This document shows, in pieces, positions 35,296 to 45,050 of a DNA stretch of 64,000 nucleotides. A program made the translations under genes and the position numbers. The stretch's first letter is position 1. Each line of letters starts with the position of its first letter. The DNA lies in NCBI RefSeq assembly GCF_001983935.1, contig NZ_CP017641.1:7924001-7988000 (forward strand). Direction: 5' to 3'. Below the pieces are notes generated by a model, which searched no databases, was not told where the DNA came from, and worked only from the letters and a program-made list of their open reading frames with translations. Origin of the DNA: Fuerstiella marisgermanici (GTDB lineage Bacteria > Planctomycetota > Planctomycetia > Planctomycetales > Planctomycetaceae).

Positions 35296-38200
35296 CGAAT
35301 TGGCTCAACAAGACGGCCCGCCGAATTTTTCCCCCGGCTCGAAGACCGGTTGGATGGAAAGACGCTCGACCACTGATTGCCTTCCTTCTGGTTGCTGCGG
35401 CGATCCTGTTATTCCTCGTCTACGGAAGCAGTGCGTCCCCCGGCAACCGTCGGTGGTGGTGGCTCTATCTCGACTCAATTGGAGGCACCGTCGAATTTAG
35501 TTATCCGTGGGCGTTCGCATTGCTGTTGGTCACGCCGTGGATCTGGTGGATGCAGGTGGCCGGTTATTCGGGGCTGCCTGTCAGCCGCGGCAAGCTGGCG
35601 CTGCTAGTGCGGCTGTCGCTGACAGTGCTGCTGATTTGCGTGCTGGCTCAGCCGCGAGCCGTCAAGACCAGCGATATCGTGTCTGTCGTCTTCAATGTCG
35701 ATGTGTCCGATTCCGTCAGCGACGCGAAGGACGAAGCTCTAGCCATCGTAGCGGGCGCGGCCGCTATGAAGCCGCCGAAAGACGAAGCGGGCATGGTGGT
35801 CTTCGGACGTACTCCCGCCGTCGAATATCCGCCACGCGAATCGTTTCCGTTCGAAAAGTATCTGAACTCGCAGGTCGGCAAAGACGCAACGAACCTGGAA
35901 CAGTCGCTGTCACTAAGTGCCGCGATGCTGCCGGAAGACAATCGTTCGCGAGTCGTCCTGATCAGTGACGGCACAGAAACGCTTGGCGAATTGAAGCAGG
36001 CCGTAACAGAACTACAGGCGCGAGACATTCAGGTTGATGTCATCCCGATTACGCATCTGGATGCTCAGGACAAGGAAGTGCTGCTGGAACGCCTCGACCT
36101 GCCGCGTTTCGTGAGACTCGGCGAAACCTACGAAGCGGCCACAGTGTTGACTTCGCTGCAAGCCGGTTCCGGCACGCTGGTGTTGTCGCAGAACGATGAA
36201 GAGTTGACTCGGCTGCCAGTCGAATTCAAACCGGGCAAAAACCGTTTCGCCGTTCCGATCAAAGTGGATGCCCCCGGCTATTACGAATATGAAGCCAGAA
36301 TAGAGGTCCCCGCCAGCGAAGATGCGCGTGTGGAGAACAACGCGGTTCGAAACTATTTGTATATAGAAGGCCCAGGGCGAGTTCTGATTGTCACCGATCC
36401 GAAAGGCAATCCGAAGGAATGGCGGTACGTGAAGGAAGCTTTGGAACAGGGTGAGCGCGAAGTCGAAACAGTAACCGCCACTGAATTTCCACTCGACCCA
36501 CTTTCGCTGATGCCATACGACGCGATCGTGTTCGCCAACGTCCCGGCCGACACGCTGTTTGCGACGCAAATCCAGGCGGTTCATGACGCCGTCCGGAACC
36601 TGGGCATTGGGTTCGTTATGCTCGGCGGGCCCAACAGTTTTGGGCCCGGAGGCTACCAGAATTCGCCGATTGAAGACTGCCTGCCGATTTCGATGGAGAT
36701 CAGCAAAAAGAAGATTCTGCCAAAAGGTGGGTTGGTCATCATCCTGCACACCTGCGAATTTCCGCAGGGCAATTCGTGGGCCAAGCGGATCACCAAAGAA
36801 GCGATCCGAGTGCTGAACTCTGAAGACGAAGTTGGTGCCATCGGTTACGGCATGGGTGGCAACGAATGGATTTTTGAACTCACACCTGCCGGCAATTATT
36901 CTGAACTGGTGACGAAGATTAATGGAGCTCAAATCGGCGACATGCCGGACTTCACCAGCACGATGAAGATGGGACTGGAAGGTCTCAAGAAGAGCGACGC
37001 GTCCAGTCGGCACATGATTATCATTTCTGATGGCGACCCGCCGATGCCGCCGCCGTCTGCGATTCAGGAATTCATTGATGCTCAAACGACGATTTCCACC
37101 GTCGCCGTGTTTCCTCATGGTGGGCGAGACACGATGGTGCTGAGTGCTATCGCCAGCCAAACGGGCGGTCGCTATTACTTTCCGCCCGATCCTTCTCAGC
37201 TGCCGTCGATCTTTATCAAAGAAGCCAAGACGCTGCGGCGCAATCAGATTCAGAAGCGGACGTTCACACCGATGCTGATGAACAACGATCCGATCTTCCG
37301 AGACATCGGAGGTCTGCCGCCGCTGCACGGTTATGTACTCGCTTCAGAAAAGGAAGATCCTCGAGCCACTATATTGCTGTCTGCGCCACCCAAAGAAGGC
37401 GACCTGGTGGCCGATGATTCAGACGTCGATCCGATTCTGGCCACATGGCGTTACGGCCTGGGAGCCACCGCCGCTTTTACGTCCGACCTGACTGATGACT
37501 GGGGCAAGGATTGGGTGAATTGGGATCAATTCCAGCAAATGTTGACTCAGTTGATGACGCGAGTTAGTCGAGTTCGGCGCGAACAGTTTTTGCGAGTCTA
37601 CACGTATGTTAACGGAAACGAAGGCGTGGTTGTGGTGGAAGACTTTCACCCCGAAGAATCCATGCTGGATATGAACGTTACGGTCACATCGCCCAACGAT
37701 TTTCGTTACGCCGGCCCAGTAAGGCAGATTGCTCCCCGGCGCTATCAGGCAACAATCCCGCTGCAGGGACAAGCTCGGTATCAGGTGCAGATTTCAGCGG
37801 AAGGTGGCGGTCGCGAAGAGATTGCCTACGGCGGCTTCATCGTTTCGTATTCACCCGAGTACCTGCGTTTTGAAGCGAACCCCATCGTGCTGCGGGATAT
37901 CGCCGAGCAAACAGGTGGCGAAGAAATTGACCCCGGTCTATCGCCGGAAGAACTTTCCAAATCCATCTACGGTCGCCGTAAACCGAAGCGTAGTTCGCGT
38001 TCCGTGTTCGACTGGTTTCTGATGGCGCTGGCTTGCATGATTCCGCTGGACGTGGCTATTCGTCGAGTTCAATTGGATCTTTCCTGGGTCCGCAAGATGT
38101 TCGGGGGCCGCAAGTCAGAATCGACGGCGACCATGGGCGCTCTGCTGCAGAAAACGGAGGCCGTTCGTTCGACGATGACCGGACAAAAAGACAAAGCGAC

Positions 38201-38399
38201 GCCTCGACCGAAACCGCCCGAACGCCCAATGCAGCCACGTTCTGTGCCACCCACTTCTGCAAAACGGCCAGCACAAAAAACGGACGAGGCCACTCAACAG
38301 GCACCGCCTGAGCCGGAACCGTCCACGGACGATGGCAACACCACGTCAAGGCTGCTGGCCATGAAGCGGCGGCGTGAACAGGAGGGCGATGATGAGTGA
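35292..38399 (+). CDS. Large membrane protein with VWA-like and GATase1-like domains
   Basis: The 1,035-residue protein starts at GTG 35292. Membrane helices lie near the start (PLIAFLLVAAAILLFLVYG; FALLLVTPWIWWMQ; KLALLVRLSLTVLLICVL). A VWA-like fold follows at about 130-250 (VVFNVDVSDSVSDA; SRVVLISDGTETLGEL). A class-I glutamine-amidotransferase-like domain lies at about 350-480 (GRVLIVTDPKG; FVMLGGPNSFGPGGY). A second VWA-like region is at about 540-660 (HMIIISDGDPPMPPP). One C-terminal helix (SVFDWFLMALACMIPLDVAI) precedes a Pro-rich tail. Such proteins are seen in planctomycete MoxR/VWA loci. It likely spans the membrane with its large domains in the periplasm. Its stop is followed by a repeat element and then moxR. 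Confidence 0.85.
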   Translation: MTNWLNKTARRIFPPARRPVGWKDARPLIAFLLVAAAILLFLVYGSSASPGNRRWWWLYLDSIGGTVEFSYPWAFALLLVTPWIWWMQVAGYSGLPVSRGKLALLVRLSLTVLLICVLAQPRAVKTSDIVSVVFNVDVSDSVSDAKDEALAIVAGAAAMKPPKDEAGMVVFGRTPAVEYPPRESFPFEKYLNSQVGKDATNLEQSLSLSAAMLPEDNRSRVVLISDGTETLGELKQAVTELQARDIQVDVIPITHLDAQDKEVLLERLDLPRFVRLGETYEAATVLTSLQAGSGTLVLSQNDEELTRLPVEFKPGKNRFAVPIKVDAPGYYEYEARIEVPASEDARVENNAVRNYLYIEGPGRVLIVTDPKGNPKEWRYVKEALEQGEREVETVTATEFPLDPLSLMPYDAIVFANVPADTLFATQIQAVHDAVRNLGIGFVMLGGPNSFGPGGYQNSPIEDCLPISMEISKKKILPKGGLVIILHTCEFPQGNSWAKRITKEAIRVLNSEDEVGAIGYGMGGNEWIFELTPAGNYSELVTKINGAQIGDMPDFTSTMKMGLEGLKKSDASSRHMIIISDGDPPMPPPSAIQEFIDAQTTISTVAVFPHGGRDTMVLSAIASQTGGRYYFPPDPSQLPSIFIKEAKTLRRNQIQKRTFTPMLMNNDPIFRDIGGLPPLHGYVLASEKEDPRATILLSAPPKEGDLVADDSDVDPILATWRYGLGATAAFTSDLTDDWGKDWVNWDQFQQMLTQLMTRVSRVRREQFLRVYTYVNGNEGVVVVEDFHPEESMLDMNVTVTSPNDFRYAGPVRQIAPRRYQATIPLQGQARYQVQISAEGGGREEIAYGGFIVSYSPEYLRFEANPIVLRDIAEQTGGEEIDPGLSPEELSKSIYGRRKPKRSSRSVFDWFLMALACMIPLDVAIRRVQLDLSWVRKMFGGRKSESTATMGALLQKTEAVRSTMTGQKDKATPRPKPPERPMQPRSVPPTSAKRPAQKTDEATQQAPPEPEPSTDDGNTTSRLLAMKRRREQEGDDE

Positions 38400-38421
38400 G
38401 CCAGCGACGCCGCACATTCTA

Positions 38422-38589
38422 CCTCTCCCCAGCGAAGCTGAGGGGGAGGTCGGACGAGCGAAGCGAGGTCCGGGAGGGGGCCGTGTGAACGGGAGACGCG
38501 ACCAGCGAAATCACCTGTCACCTACGCTCGGCCCTCCCCCGATCTAGCTACGCTCGATCGACCCCTCCCGCAATAAATTGCGGGAGGGG
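38422..38589. repeat. 168-bp dispersed GC-rich palindromic repeat
   Basis: It begins with CCTCTCCCC/GGGGGAGG arms around AGCGAAGCT, continues with GGTCGGACGAGCGAAG and GTCCGGGAGGGGGCC, and ends with an inverted partner plus a perfect 12-bp hairpin (38562-38573 with 38578-38589). Related copies lie at 42562-42728, 60075-60136 and 60669-60730. It lies between the VWA gene and moxR. Confidence 0.85.
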
Positions 38590-38662
38590 TTGATGATATG
38601 CCCGTTCTTGGCCGCGGGAACAACGTAGATAACAATCACCTTCACCAGAAATTCAAGCCGAC

Positions 38663-39670
38663 ATGAATCACACTGCGACTCCGGAAGAGCTTCAGACCGA
38701 AGCCGATCAGTTTAAGACCGAATTCCAAACACTCCGCGATGCCATCGGCCAGGTGATTGTGGGGCAGGAAGGAGTGGTCGAAGCAACTTTGACCGCGATC
38801 CTGTGTGGCGGCAACGTTCTTCTTGAAGGCGTGCCGGGGCTTGGCAAAACCGAATTGGTGAAGGCGCTGTCGCGCGTGTTGAAACTTCACTTCCGCAGAA
38901 TTCAGTTTACGCCCGACCTGATGCCTGCCGACGTGATCGGCACCAACATGATGACCGCCGACGAAAGCGGGAACTACCGGTTCGAATTCCGTGAAGGACC
39001 GATTTTTACTCAGTTGCTGCTGGCGGACGAAATCAACCGAGCCACTCCGAAGACTCAGTCAGCCCTGCTGGAAACCATGCAGGAAGGCACGGTCACCACC
39101 GGCGGGCAGACGTACCATCTTGATCAGCCTTTCTTTGTTCTGGCGACTCAGAATCCCATCGAACAGGAAGGCACGTTTCCACTGCCCGAAGCCCAACTGG
39201 ACCGTTTCATGTTCAAGGTTGTTGTACCGTTTCTGAATCGAGCGGAGCTTAACGAAGTCGTCAGCCGGACGATCCTGCGGAAGCATGTTGATGTGGAAGC
39301 AATTTTGGATGGTCCACGCATTCTGCACCTGCGGACCGTGTTGGATCGAGTTGTGGTGAGCGACCCGATGAGGGACTACGCCTGCCGACTTGTCCTGTCG
39401 ACTCATCCGGATTCTGAGTACTCGCCGGAAGGTGTAAAGCAGTTTCTAAGATGGGGCGCCAGCCCGCGAGCCGCCCAGGCTCTGATCCGCGCGGCTCGCG
39501 TGCGAGCTTTAGGACAAGGGCGTCCGCACGTGGCGTTTGAAGATATCAAGCACTTCGCCGCCGAAGTTCTGCAGCACAGAGCGTTACTGAACTATGACGG
39601 CCAGGCCGAGAACATCGCGGTGGCCGACCTGATCAAGGAATGCGTCAACACACTCCCGACGGAAGCGTAG
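38663..39670 (+). CDS. moxR: MoxR-family AAA+ ATPase
   Basis: This is a 335-residue protein. Walker A is GVPGLGKTELVKALS at about 56-70, Walker B is LLADEINRATPKTQ at about 117-130, and sensor 1 is VLATQNPIEQEGTFPLPEAQ near 155-174. A C-terminal lid domain follows (ASPRAAQALIRAARVRAL). MoxR ATPases act as chaperones that load or activate VWA-domain partners; here the partners are encoded directly around it (DUF58 and two VWA proteins). The DUF58 gene starts 6 bases after the stop. Confidence 0.94.
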   Translation: MNHTATPEELQTEADQFKTEFQTLRDAIGQVIVGQEGVVEATLTAILCGGNVLLEGVPGLGKTELVKALSRVLKLHFRRIQFTPDLMPADVIGTNMMTADESGNYRFEFREGPIFTQLLLADEINRATPKTQSALLETMQEGTVTTGGQTYHLDQPFFVLATQNPIEQEGTFPLPEAQLDRFMFKVVVPFLNRAELNEVVSRTILRKHVDVEAILDGPRILHLRTVLDRVVVSDPMRDYACRLVLSTHPDSEYSPEGVKQFLRWGASPRAAQALIRAARVRALGQGRPHVAFEDIKHFAAEVLQHRALLNYDGQAENIAVADLIKECVNTLPTEA

Positions 39671-39676
39671 AACGAC

Positions 39677-40579
39677 GTGCCGGATACGCCCAAACAACTC
39701 ACATCGCTGTTCGACAACAAAACGCTGCACCGCATCGAAAGAATGCGGCTGAATCCCATGCGCCGGTTGACCAACCGCAGTCGTGGCGAGCACCTTGCTG
39801 GCAAAGGCGGTCGTAGCACGGACTTCGCCGATTATCGAGACTACGCGTCTGGCGACGACCTCCGGTATGTCGACTGGAATATCTTCGCGCGGTTGCATCG
39901 ACCTTACATCAAACAGTTCCTGCATGAGGAGGAACTTCATGTCGTGATTATGGTGGATGCCTCGTCGTCGATGCTGTTCGACGACAAGCTGCTGAAGGCA
40001 CGCCAACTGGCCGCAGCATTCGGAATCATGGGCCTGCTAAACGTTGAACGAGTCAGCGTGTACGCGGTTCATCAGCAGGAAGGGCAACCGTGGATGTTGC
40101 CGCCAGGAGCCGGGCGGACTCGTATTCGCAAGCTGTTGCAGTTTTTGGACAACATCGAAGGCGGCGGCAATGTTCCGGTCGAACGAGCGATCGAAACGAT
40201 GCTGCGTTTCCATCGTGGACGAGGCATCGCCATTCTGCTGTCGGATTTTCTGACGTTTGCCGATTTGACTCGCAGCATGAATATGCTGTTCAGCAGCGGC
40301 CTGGAAATCTGGGGGCTGCAGATTTTGGGCGATTCGGAAATGAATCCCAATCTGGAAGGCGACCTCAGGTTTGTCGACAGTGAAACCGGTGAGACACTCG
40401 ACATCACCAACGCGGGCGAATTGCTGAGTTTGTATCACGAGCATCGGGCGTGGCATGAGGAGACACTGCATCAGCAGTGTCGTCGTCGCAACGGCAGATT
40501 CGCCACCATCAGTTCGGCAACGCCGCTGAATTCCGTTTTGTTCGACACGCTAAGTCGACAGGGATGGGTGCTGCGATGA
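39677..40579 (+). CDS. DUF58 protein (VWA-like)
   Basis: The 300-residue protein starts at GTG 39677. The DUF58 signature is GKGGRSTDFADYRDYASGDD with LRYVDWNIFARLHRPYIKQF at about 50-85. A degenerate VWA fold follows, with MIDAS-like DASSS at about 95-99. No membrane helix is present, so it is a cytosolic partner of MoxR. The last four bases (ATGA) are the start of the next gene, which means coupled translation. Confidence 0.92.
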   Translation: MPDTPKQLTSLFDNKTLHRIERMRLNPMRRLTNRSRGEHLAGKGGRSTDFADYRDYASGDDLRYVDWNIFARLHRPYIKQFLHEEELHVVIMVDASSSMLFDDKLLKARQLAAAFGIMGLLNVERVSVYAVHQQEGQPWMLPPGAGRTRIRKLLQFLDNIEGGGNVPVERAIETMLRFHRGRGIAILLSDFLTFADLTRSMNMLFSSGLEIWGLQILGDSEMNPNLEGDLRFVDSETGETLDITNAGELLSLYHEHRAWHEETLHQQCRRRNGRFATISSATPLNSVLFDTLSRQGWVLR

Positions 40580-42468
40580 CATGGCCGAGTTTCGGATTCC
40601 CGATTGGAGCGTGGTTCTTCCTGTCGCTCATCCCGTTGGTGATTCTTTACTTCCTGAAGCTGAAGCGGCCTCGGCTGGAAGTTCCGTCGCTGGCGTTGTG
40701 GCAGTCGGTGGTGAATGATCAACGAGTCAATTCACCGTTTCAGAAATTTCGGCGCAACCTTTTGTTGTTGCTGCAACTGCTGTTGCTGATGCTTGTGATT
40801 CTGGCATTGATGCAGCCCTTCATCAGTGCGGGACCGGAAACGGCAGAATACCTGCCGGTACTGATCGACTGTTCGGCCAGCATGTCGTCCAAGGTTGATG
40901 GTTCAGACAAAACTCGCCTGGATCTTGCCAAAGAACAGGTGAAGGCGATGATCGAAAACCTGCGTGGCAGCGGCAAGATCGCTCTGTTTTCATTCGCCAG
41001 CGGCGGGCGACGTCTGACGGAATTCACCGACGACGCTCAGATCCTGATGCGCGCACTCGATCGAGTGCAGCCGACTCACCGCGCCAGCAAGCTCGACGAA
41101 GTTTTGCGCATGGCCGAAGCGTATGCTCGCACGTCGCCAATCGAACGGGTGACGGTGATCACGGACGGCAATCTGAAAGATCGAGTCGACTTCGAACTGC
41201 CGTTCACGCTGGATATTCAGCGAGTGGAAGAGGGTGGCGATAATCTCGGTATTACAGAAATGAACGCTCGCCGCAGCGGACCGGAAAGCTGGGACATCTT
41301 TGTGCGAGTTGGCGGGTCGACAGCAGAACCAGCCTTCGGCGATCTGACACTGAAGATGGACGGCGAAGTGGTGGGCCGCGAAACGGTTTCGGCGTCGAAG
41401 GGGGATTCTGAACGAGTTGTGTTTTCCATCGACGCAACTGACACGACTTTGCTGCAGGCAACTCTGGCTCCGACCAATTATGATTCGCTGGATGTCGACA
41501 ACACAGTCTGGCTGACTCTGCCGAAACCGCGTCCGCTGAAAGCCTGGACATCGCCGGAACTGTATTCCTGGCAGCATGCGTTGAGTGTTCAGGCAGAGGT
41601 GGAGGTCGACAGTCAGAAGGAACCGTCTGCCGCAGAATACGATTTGATCGTCACGGACGCAGAAGATCTGCAGGGATCGGAAGCTCCGATTGTGATCTAC
41701 AACGGCGTGATTCCGGAAGACGTCGCAGACCTGGTTTCGGTAGGCGATGTAGACGTCGATGATACGCGCGTGCAAATCGTCGATTGGGTCAGCACCGCTC
41801 CGCTGCTGCGGCACGTGCGGTTGCGAGACGTGCAGATTGGCCAGAAAGCTCGCTACGCAGAAAACGCGACCGCTTCAAAGCTGGAGGAACGCGGCTACGA
41901 AGTCCTTGTTCACGGAGCCGAAGGCCCGCTGATGCTACAGAAGCGGCAGGGGCTGGAAACCAAATACTACTTCCTGTTTCACACCGACCGTTCCACCCTG
42001 CCCTATCGCATCGCGTTTCCGATTCTGGTTTCCAACGTGATCGAATCAGCACTCCAGCGAGCGTCTTTGTCGGAAGTCAACGCCGCTCCGACGGGTGTGC
42101 TGCCACCGTTGAACCTTGAGCCGGAACGTGAGTTCACTGTTCAGGGGCCCAACGGCGAAGCGGACACGTTTCGATCCACCGCCAGTGGTTTGTTAACCGG
42201 CGTGCAGGCGGAAGTCGTCGGCAAGTATGACATCAAAGATGGAGCCGACGTTGTGGCGTCCATTGGCACAGGCCTGCTAAGTGCTCTGGAAACGTCGCTG
42301 GAATCGGTCACCGAATTGCAGTTTGCCGAATTGACCGTCAAGACCGACGAAACGCAGATGATCGATTCCGACCAGCAACTCTGGTGGGTGTTGGCGGCTC
42401 TGGCGTTCGTGCTGTTGATGGTGGAGTGGTGGTACTTCCAACGTGACAAGACGGGAGTTACCAAATGA
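40576..42468 (+). CDS. BatA-type VWA membrane protein
   Basis: The protein has 630 residues from ATG 40576. Two N-terminal helices with the BatA signature lie between about 5 and 85 (FPIGAWFFLSLIPLVILYFL; LLLLLQLLLLMLVILALMQP). The VWA domain has an intact MIDAS motif, DCSAS, at about 96-100 and a VITDGNLKD strand later. An Ig-like region and a GATase1-like part follow, and a final helix (LWWVLAALAFVLLMVEWWYF) is near the C-terminus. It should present its VWA domain on the periplasmic or cytoplasmic face for MoxR-dependent assembly. Overlaps on both sides (4 bases) show tight coupling in the operon. Confidence 0.88.
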   Translation: MTWPSFGFPIGAWFFLSLIPLVILYFLKLKRPRLEVPSLALWQSVVNDQRVNSPFQKFRRNLLLLLQLLLLMLVILALMQPFISAGPETAEYLPVLIDCSASMSSKVDGSDKTRLDLAKEQVKAMIENLRGSGKIALFSFASGGRRLTEFTDDAQILMRALDRVQPTHRASKLDEVLRMAEAYARTSPIERVTVITDGNLKDRVDFELPFTLDIQRVEEGGDNLGITEMNARRSGPESWDIFVRVGGSTAEPAFGDLTLKMDGEVVGRETVSASKGDSERVVFSIDATDTTLLQATLAPTNYDSLDVDNTVWLTLPKPRPLKAWTSPELYSWQHALSVQAEVEVDSQKEPSAAEYDLIVTDAEDLQGSEAPIVIYNGVIPEDVADLVSVGDVDVDDTRVQIVDWVSTAPLLRHVRLRDVQIGQKARYAENATASKLEERGYEVLVHGAEGPLMLQKRQGLETKYYFLFHTDRSTLPYRIAFPILVSNVIESALQRASLSEVNAAPTGVLPPLNLEPEREFTVQGPNGEADTFRSTASGLLTGVQAEVVGKYDIKDGADVVASIGTGLLSALETSLESVTELQFAELTVKTDETQMIDSDQQLWWVLAALAFVLLMVEWWYFQRDKTGVTK

Positions 42469-45035
42469 GTTGTGGGTGTCTCACAGATCCAGTTGCGATT
42501 CTTCACCCTCCCGCACAGAGACAGCGCGGCTGCGGGATTCAGGATTGGCGGTATCCCAGCACCTCACCCAGCGTAGCGTGGGGGGAGGTCGGACGGAGCG
42601 AAGCAACGTTCGGGAGGGGGCCGGGCATGTCGGCGCGCTGCAGTCAAGCCGCGCGGGTTGCACAGACGCCCCTCCCCCGAACATCGCTGCGCTCGTTCGA
42701 CCCCTCAATTGACTGCGGCAGTGAGGGGACGGATCTGCCTGACCGCGCCTGCAGCACGCACCGGCTGCGCGGATGTGCCACCTGGCTGTTACTTCTACTC
42801 GCTGTGTTCTGTTGCACAACCGCGCCGGCCGTCGCTCAACCCGATCGACTGGTCAGTCTGAAGCTTGAACCGCTTTCGATCCGTGGCCGATCCAGCAGTG
42901 TGATCCCTTTGCAGATTAAGTTGGAATACAACTCCAACCAGATCCTGGAAGGGGATCTGGTTATGGAAGTTTACAACAGCAATCCGACCGACGCCGACCT
43001 GATGGCGACCATCCGTTATGAAGGCATCGTGTTGCAGGGAACGGACTACATCTTCAACACAGTGCTGCCGCCGTTCGAACATTCGCACAATCAGCAATAC
43101 ATGATCACCTGCTGGTTCGATACGCCCGAAGGTCGATTGTCGCTGTCACGCGATCCGGACGATCCAGCGGAACCTCATGAATTGCTTTCGATCGGCGCGT
43201 TCGAACGCGCCACACTGGTGTGTTCGGTGTCGGGACGACGCGACTTTCTGAAACCGTCTAAACAGCGAGCGTTTCTGGACAGATCGCTGTCACTGGAACC
43301 TTACAGCCCAAATCCAGGTCCCGCGCCCGCCGCCGATCAGCAGCTCAATCGTCAGCGAATCCTCGATACGCAACGCGTGCAGAATTACGCCTGCAGTTGG
43401 AACGTCTACGAACTGCCGGGAGATCCGCTGCATCTGTGTGCATTCGACATCGTGCTGCTTGCTGATAATTCGTTGAGTCGCCTGGAAGACGGCCAGATGG
43501 AGGCGCTATTAACCTGGGTGAAGGCAGGAGGCAGTCTGTGTGTGCTGCCGGATGACAACCGCTTACAGAAACCTCACCTGCTATTCCTGCAAACGCTATT
43601 CGAACGTGCTGAGGACCCTGACCTGCATCTAAGCATTACGGACGATGGCAACCTGCTTGTGATCAGCGACGAAGAGGCTCCCGTTGTCAACCGCCGGTTT
43701 GGGTTGGGGCGAGTGACATTGCTGCCGGACGTTGAAGATCTGCCCGAACGACTTTCCGGCGCGGATTTGGGCAGTGTGGTCGGGCACCTGTTTAAGGTGC
43801 GGAGCAACTCTGAAGTCTTCGACGGGGAACAATGGGGCCAAAGTTCACTCGACGCACTTTTGAAGGCGCGAGGCGCCGTAGTGAGGAAAGACCGCAATGG
43901 GTTCTATCTACAGTACAAGAATGGTCGCCGATCTTCCGGCAGCTATTGGCGTGCGACGTCGCGAGAAGACCTCGCCGCCCAGCTGGGACTCAATTACGAA
44001 TTGCAACCAAAGGTCAACCCCATTGCGGTGACAGCGATGACCACGCTGATGCCGAAGGATGTTGAGATGGTGCCCAGCTACATCATTGCTTTATTGCTGT
44101 TTGCGTACGTCATCACGATCGGTCCGGTCGACTGGTTCGTGCTCGGCTTTTTTAAAGCTCGCAAATACACATGGCTGCTGTTTCCCATTGTGACCGCCTT
44201 CTTCACTGTGCTAACGGTTCGCATCGCTCACAATTATATGGCGAGCACAGATACTGGAGGCCGGTTTACGATTGTCGATCTGGTCGACGACGGGCAGCCG
44301 GTGCGGCAAACGGATCTGCAACTGCATTTTTATGCTTCGCAAGTCACACTCGAAAACGAAACCTCCAACAGCTTTTTTGTGCCCGCTCAGACCATCGCGG
44401 TCAACCAGCTTTCGCTCCACCAGCCCGTGCCGCAGTCAACCTACCGCAACGTCAACTACCACGGCCGATTTCCTCAGGCGTACAGTCATCAACAAAGAAT
44501 GCGGCAGTGGGAACCCCAACTAAATCGCACGTTCACGCTGTCACCGAAGGCCGACAAAGTTCCGAAGATACCGTGGGATGATGAAACGTTAGTTACGACA
44601 ACAGAAGGCCGTAGCAGGCTGGCAACGTTGTTGACTGAAATCGCATCCCCCAATCAGAAAGTGGATGCGGTGGTGCTAAACCAGCAGGGGCAACTTCCTG
44701 TTTTTAAAATGGACGGCTTCCTGTTTTCCATGCAAAAACTGGCGTCTGGCCTGGGGCCGATTGAGGCAATGCAGCAGCCGGGCATGTACGGACAGATCTA
44801 TCAGGGGTTTGAAGATCAGGTTGCTATCCAGGGAATTCTGCAGTCTTCGTCTCGCAGCGGCACTCAGGATTTTTTCAGTGTCGTGTCACAGGTGTCGCCT
44901 CAGGGAGCCGGTTCGATGGAAGATCTGCCAATTCACGATTCTACTGATCCCAACCAGTGGCTGCTGATTGTTGCTGTCAAAGAAGGTGACGAAACTACTT
45001 TTTACCGCCGCGTTTTTCACGTCGCGTCAAATTAG
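42465..45035 (+). CDS. Large exported/membrane protein, GldG-like role; N-terminus contains a repeat
   Basis: The frame starts at ATG 42465, overlapping the previous stop by 4 bases, and gives 856 residues. The first roughly 100 residues are translated from a dispersed palindromic repeat (42562-42728) and look unnatural. A hydrophobic signal (WLLLLLAVFCCTTAPAVAQ) then begins near residue 107, so the true start may lie just before it. The mature protein has Ig-like strands, then a GATase1-like segment (FDIVLLADNSLSRLEDGQ; GGSLCVLPDDNRL). Two helices follow at about 540-590 (IIALLLFAYVITIGPVDWFV; WLLFPIVTAFFTVLTV). The layout is shared with the 47830 gene. It precedes an ABC exporter pair, as GldG-like subunits do. 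Confidence 0.75.
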   Translation: MSCGCLTDPVAILHPPAQRQRGCGIQDWRYPSTSPSVAWGEVGRSEATFGRGPGMSARCSQAARVAQTPLPRTSLRSFDPSIDCGSEGTDLPDRACSTHRLRGCATWLLLLLAVFCCTTAPAVAQPDRLVSLKLEPLSIRGRSSSVIPLQIKLEYNSNQILEGDLVMEVYNSNPTDADLMATIRYEGIVLQGTDYIFNTVLPPFEHSHNQQYMITCWFDTPEGRLSLSRDPDDPAEPHELLSIGAFERATLVCSVSGRRDFLKPSKQRAFLDRSLSLEPYSPNPGPAPAADQQLNRQRILDTQRVQNYACSWNVYELPGDPLHLCAFDIVLLADNSLSRLEDGQMEALLTWVKAGGSLCVLPDDNRLQKPHLLFLQTLFERAEDPDLHLSITDDGNLLVISDEEAPVVNRRFGLGRVTLLPDVEDLPERLSGADLGSVVGHLFKVRSNSEVFDGEQWGQSSLDALLKARGAVVRKDRNGFYLQYKNGRRSSGSYWRATSREDLAAQLGLNYELQPKVNPIAVTAMTTLMPKDVEMVPSYIIALLLFAYVITIGPVDWFVLGFFKARKYTWLLFPIVTAFFTVLTVRIAHNYMASTDTGGRFTIVDLVDDGQPVRQTDLQLHFYASQVTLENETSNSFFVPAQTIAVNQLSLHQPVPQSTYRNVNYHGRFPQAYSHQQRMRQWEPQLNRTFTLSPKADKVPKIPWDDETLVTTTEGRSRLATLLTEIASPNQKVDAVVLNQQGQLPVFKMDGFLFSMQKLASGLGPIEAMQQPGMYGQIYQGFEDQVAIQGILQSSSRSGTQDFFSVVSQVSPQGAGSMEDLPIHDSTDPNQWLLIVAVKEGDETTFYRRVFHVASN
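42562..42728. repeat. 167-bp dispersed GC-rich palindromic repeat inside the 42465 frame
   Basis: This is the same element type as 38422-38589, with the blocks GGGGGAGGTCGGAC, GAGCGAAGC, CGGGAGGGGGCCG and an inverted partner ending CCCCTCAATTGACTGCGGCAGTGAGGGG-like (42701-42728). It keeps the reading frame of the surrounding gene open, so it would be translated if ATG 42465 is used. Confidence 0.82.
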
Positions 45036-45050
45036 GGCGGAGGCTTTCAC

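Noticed and set aside
36012-37328. Long minus-strand frame of 438 residues
   Set aside because: It lies inside the VWA/GATase1-like gene and reads as its shadow; no domain is recognisable.
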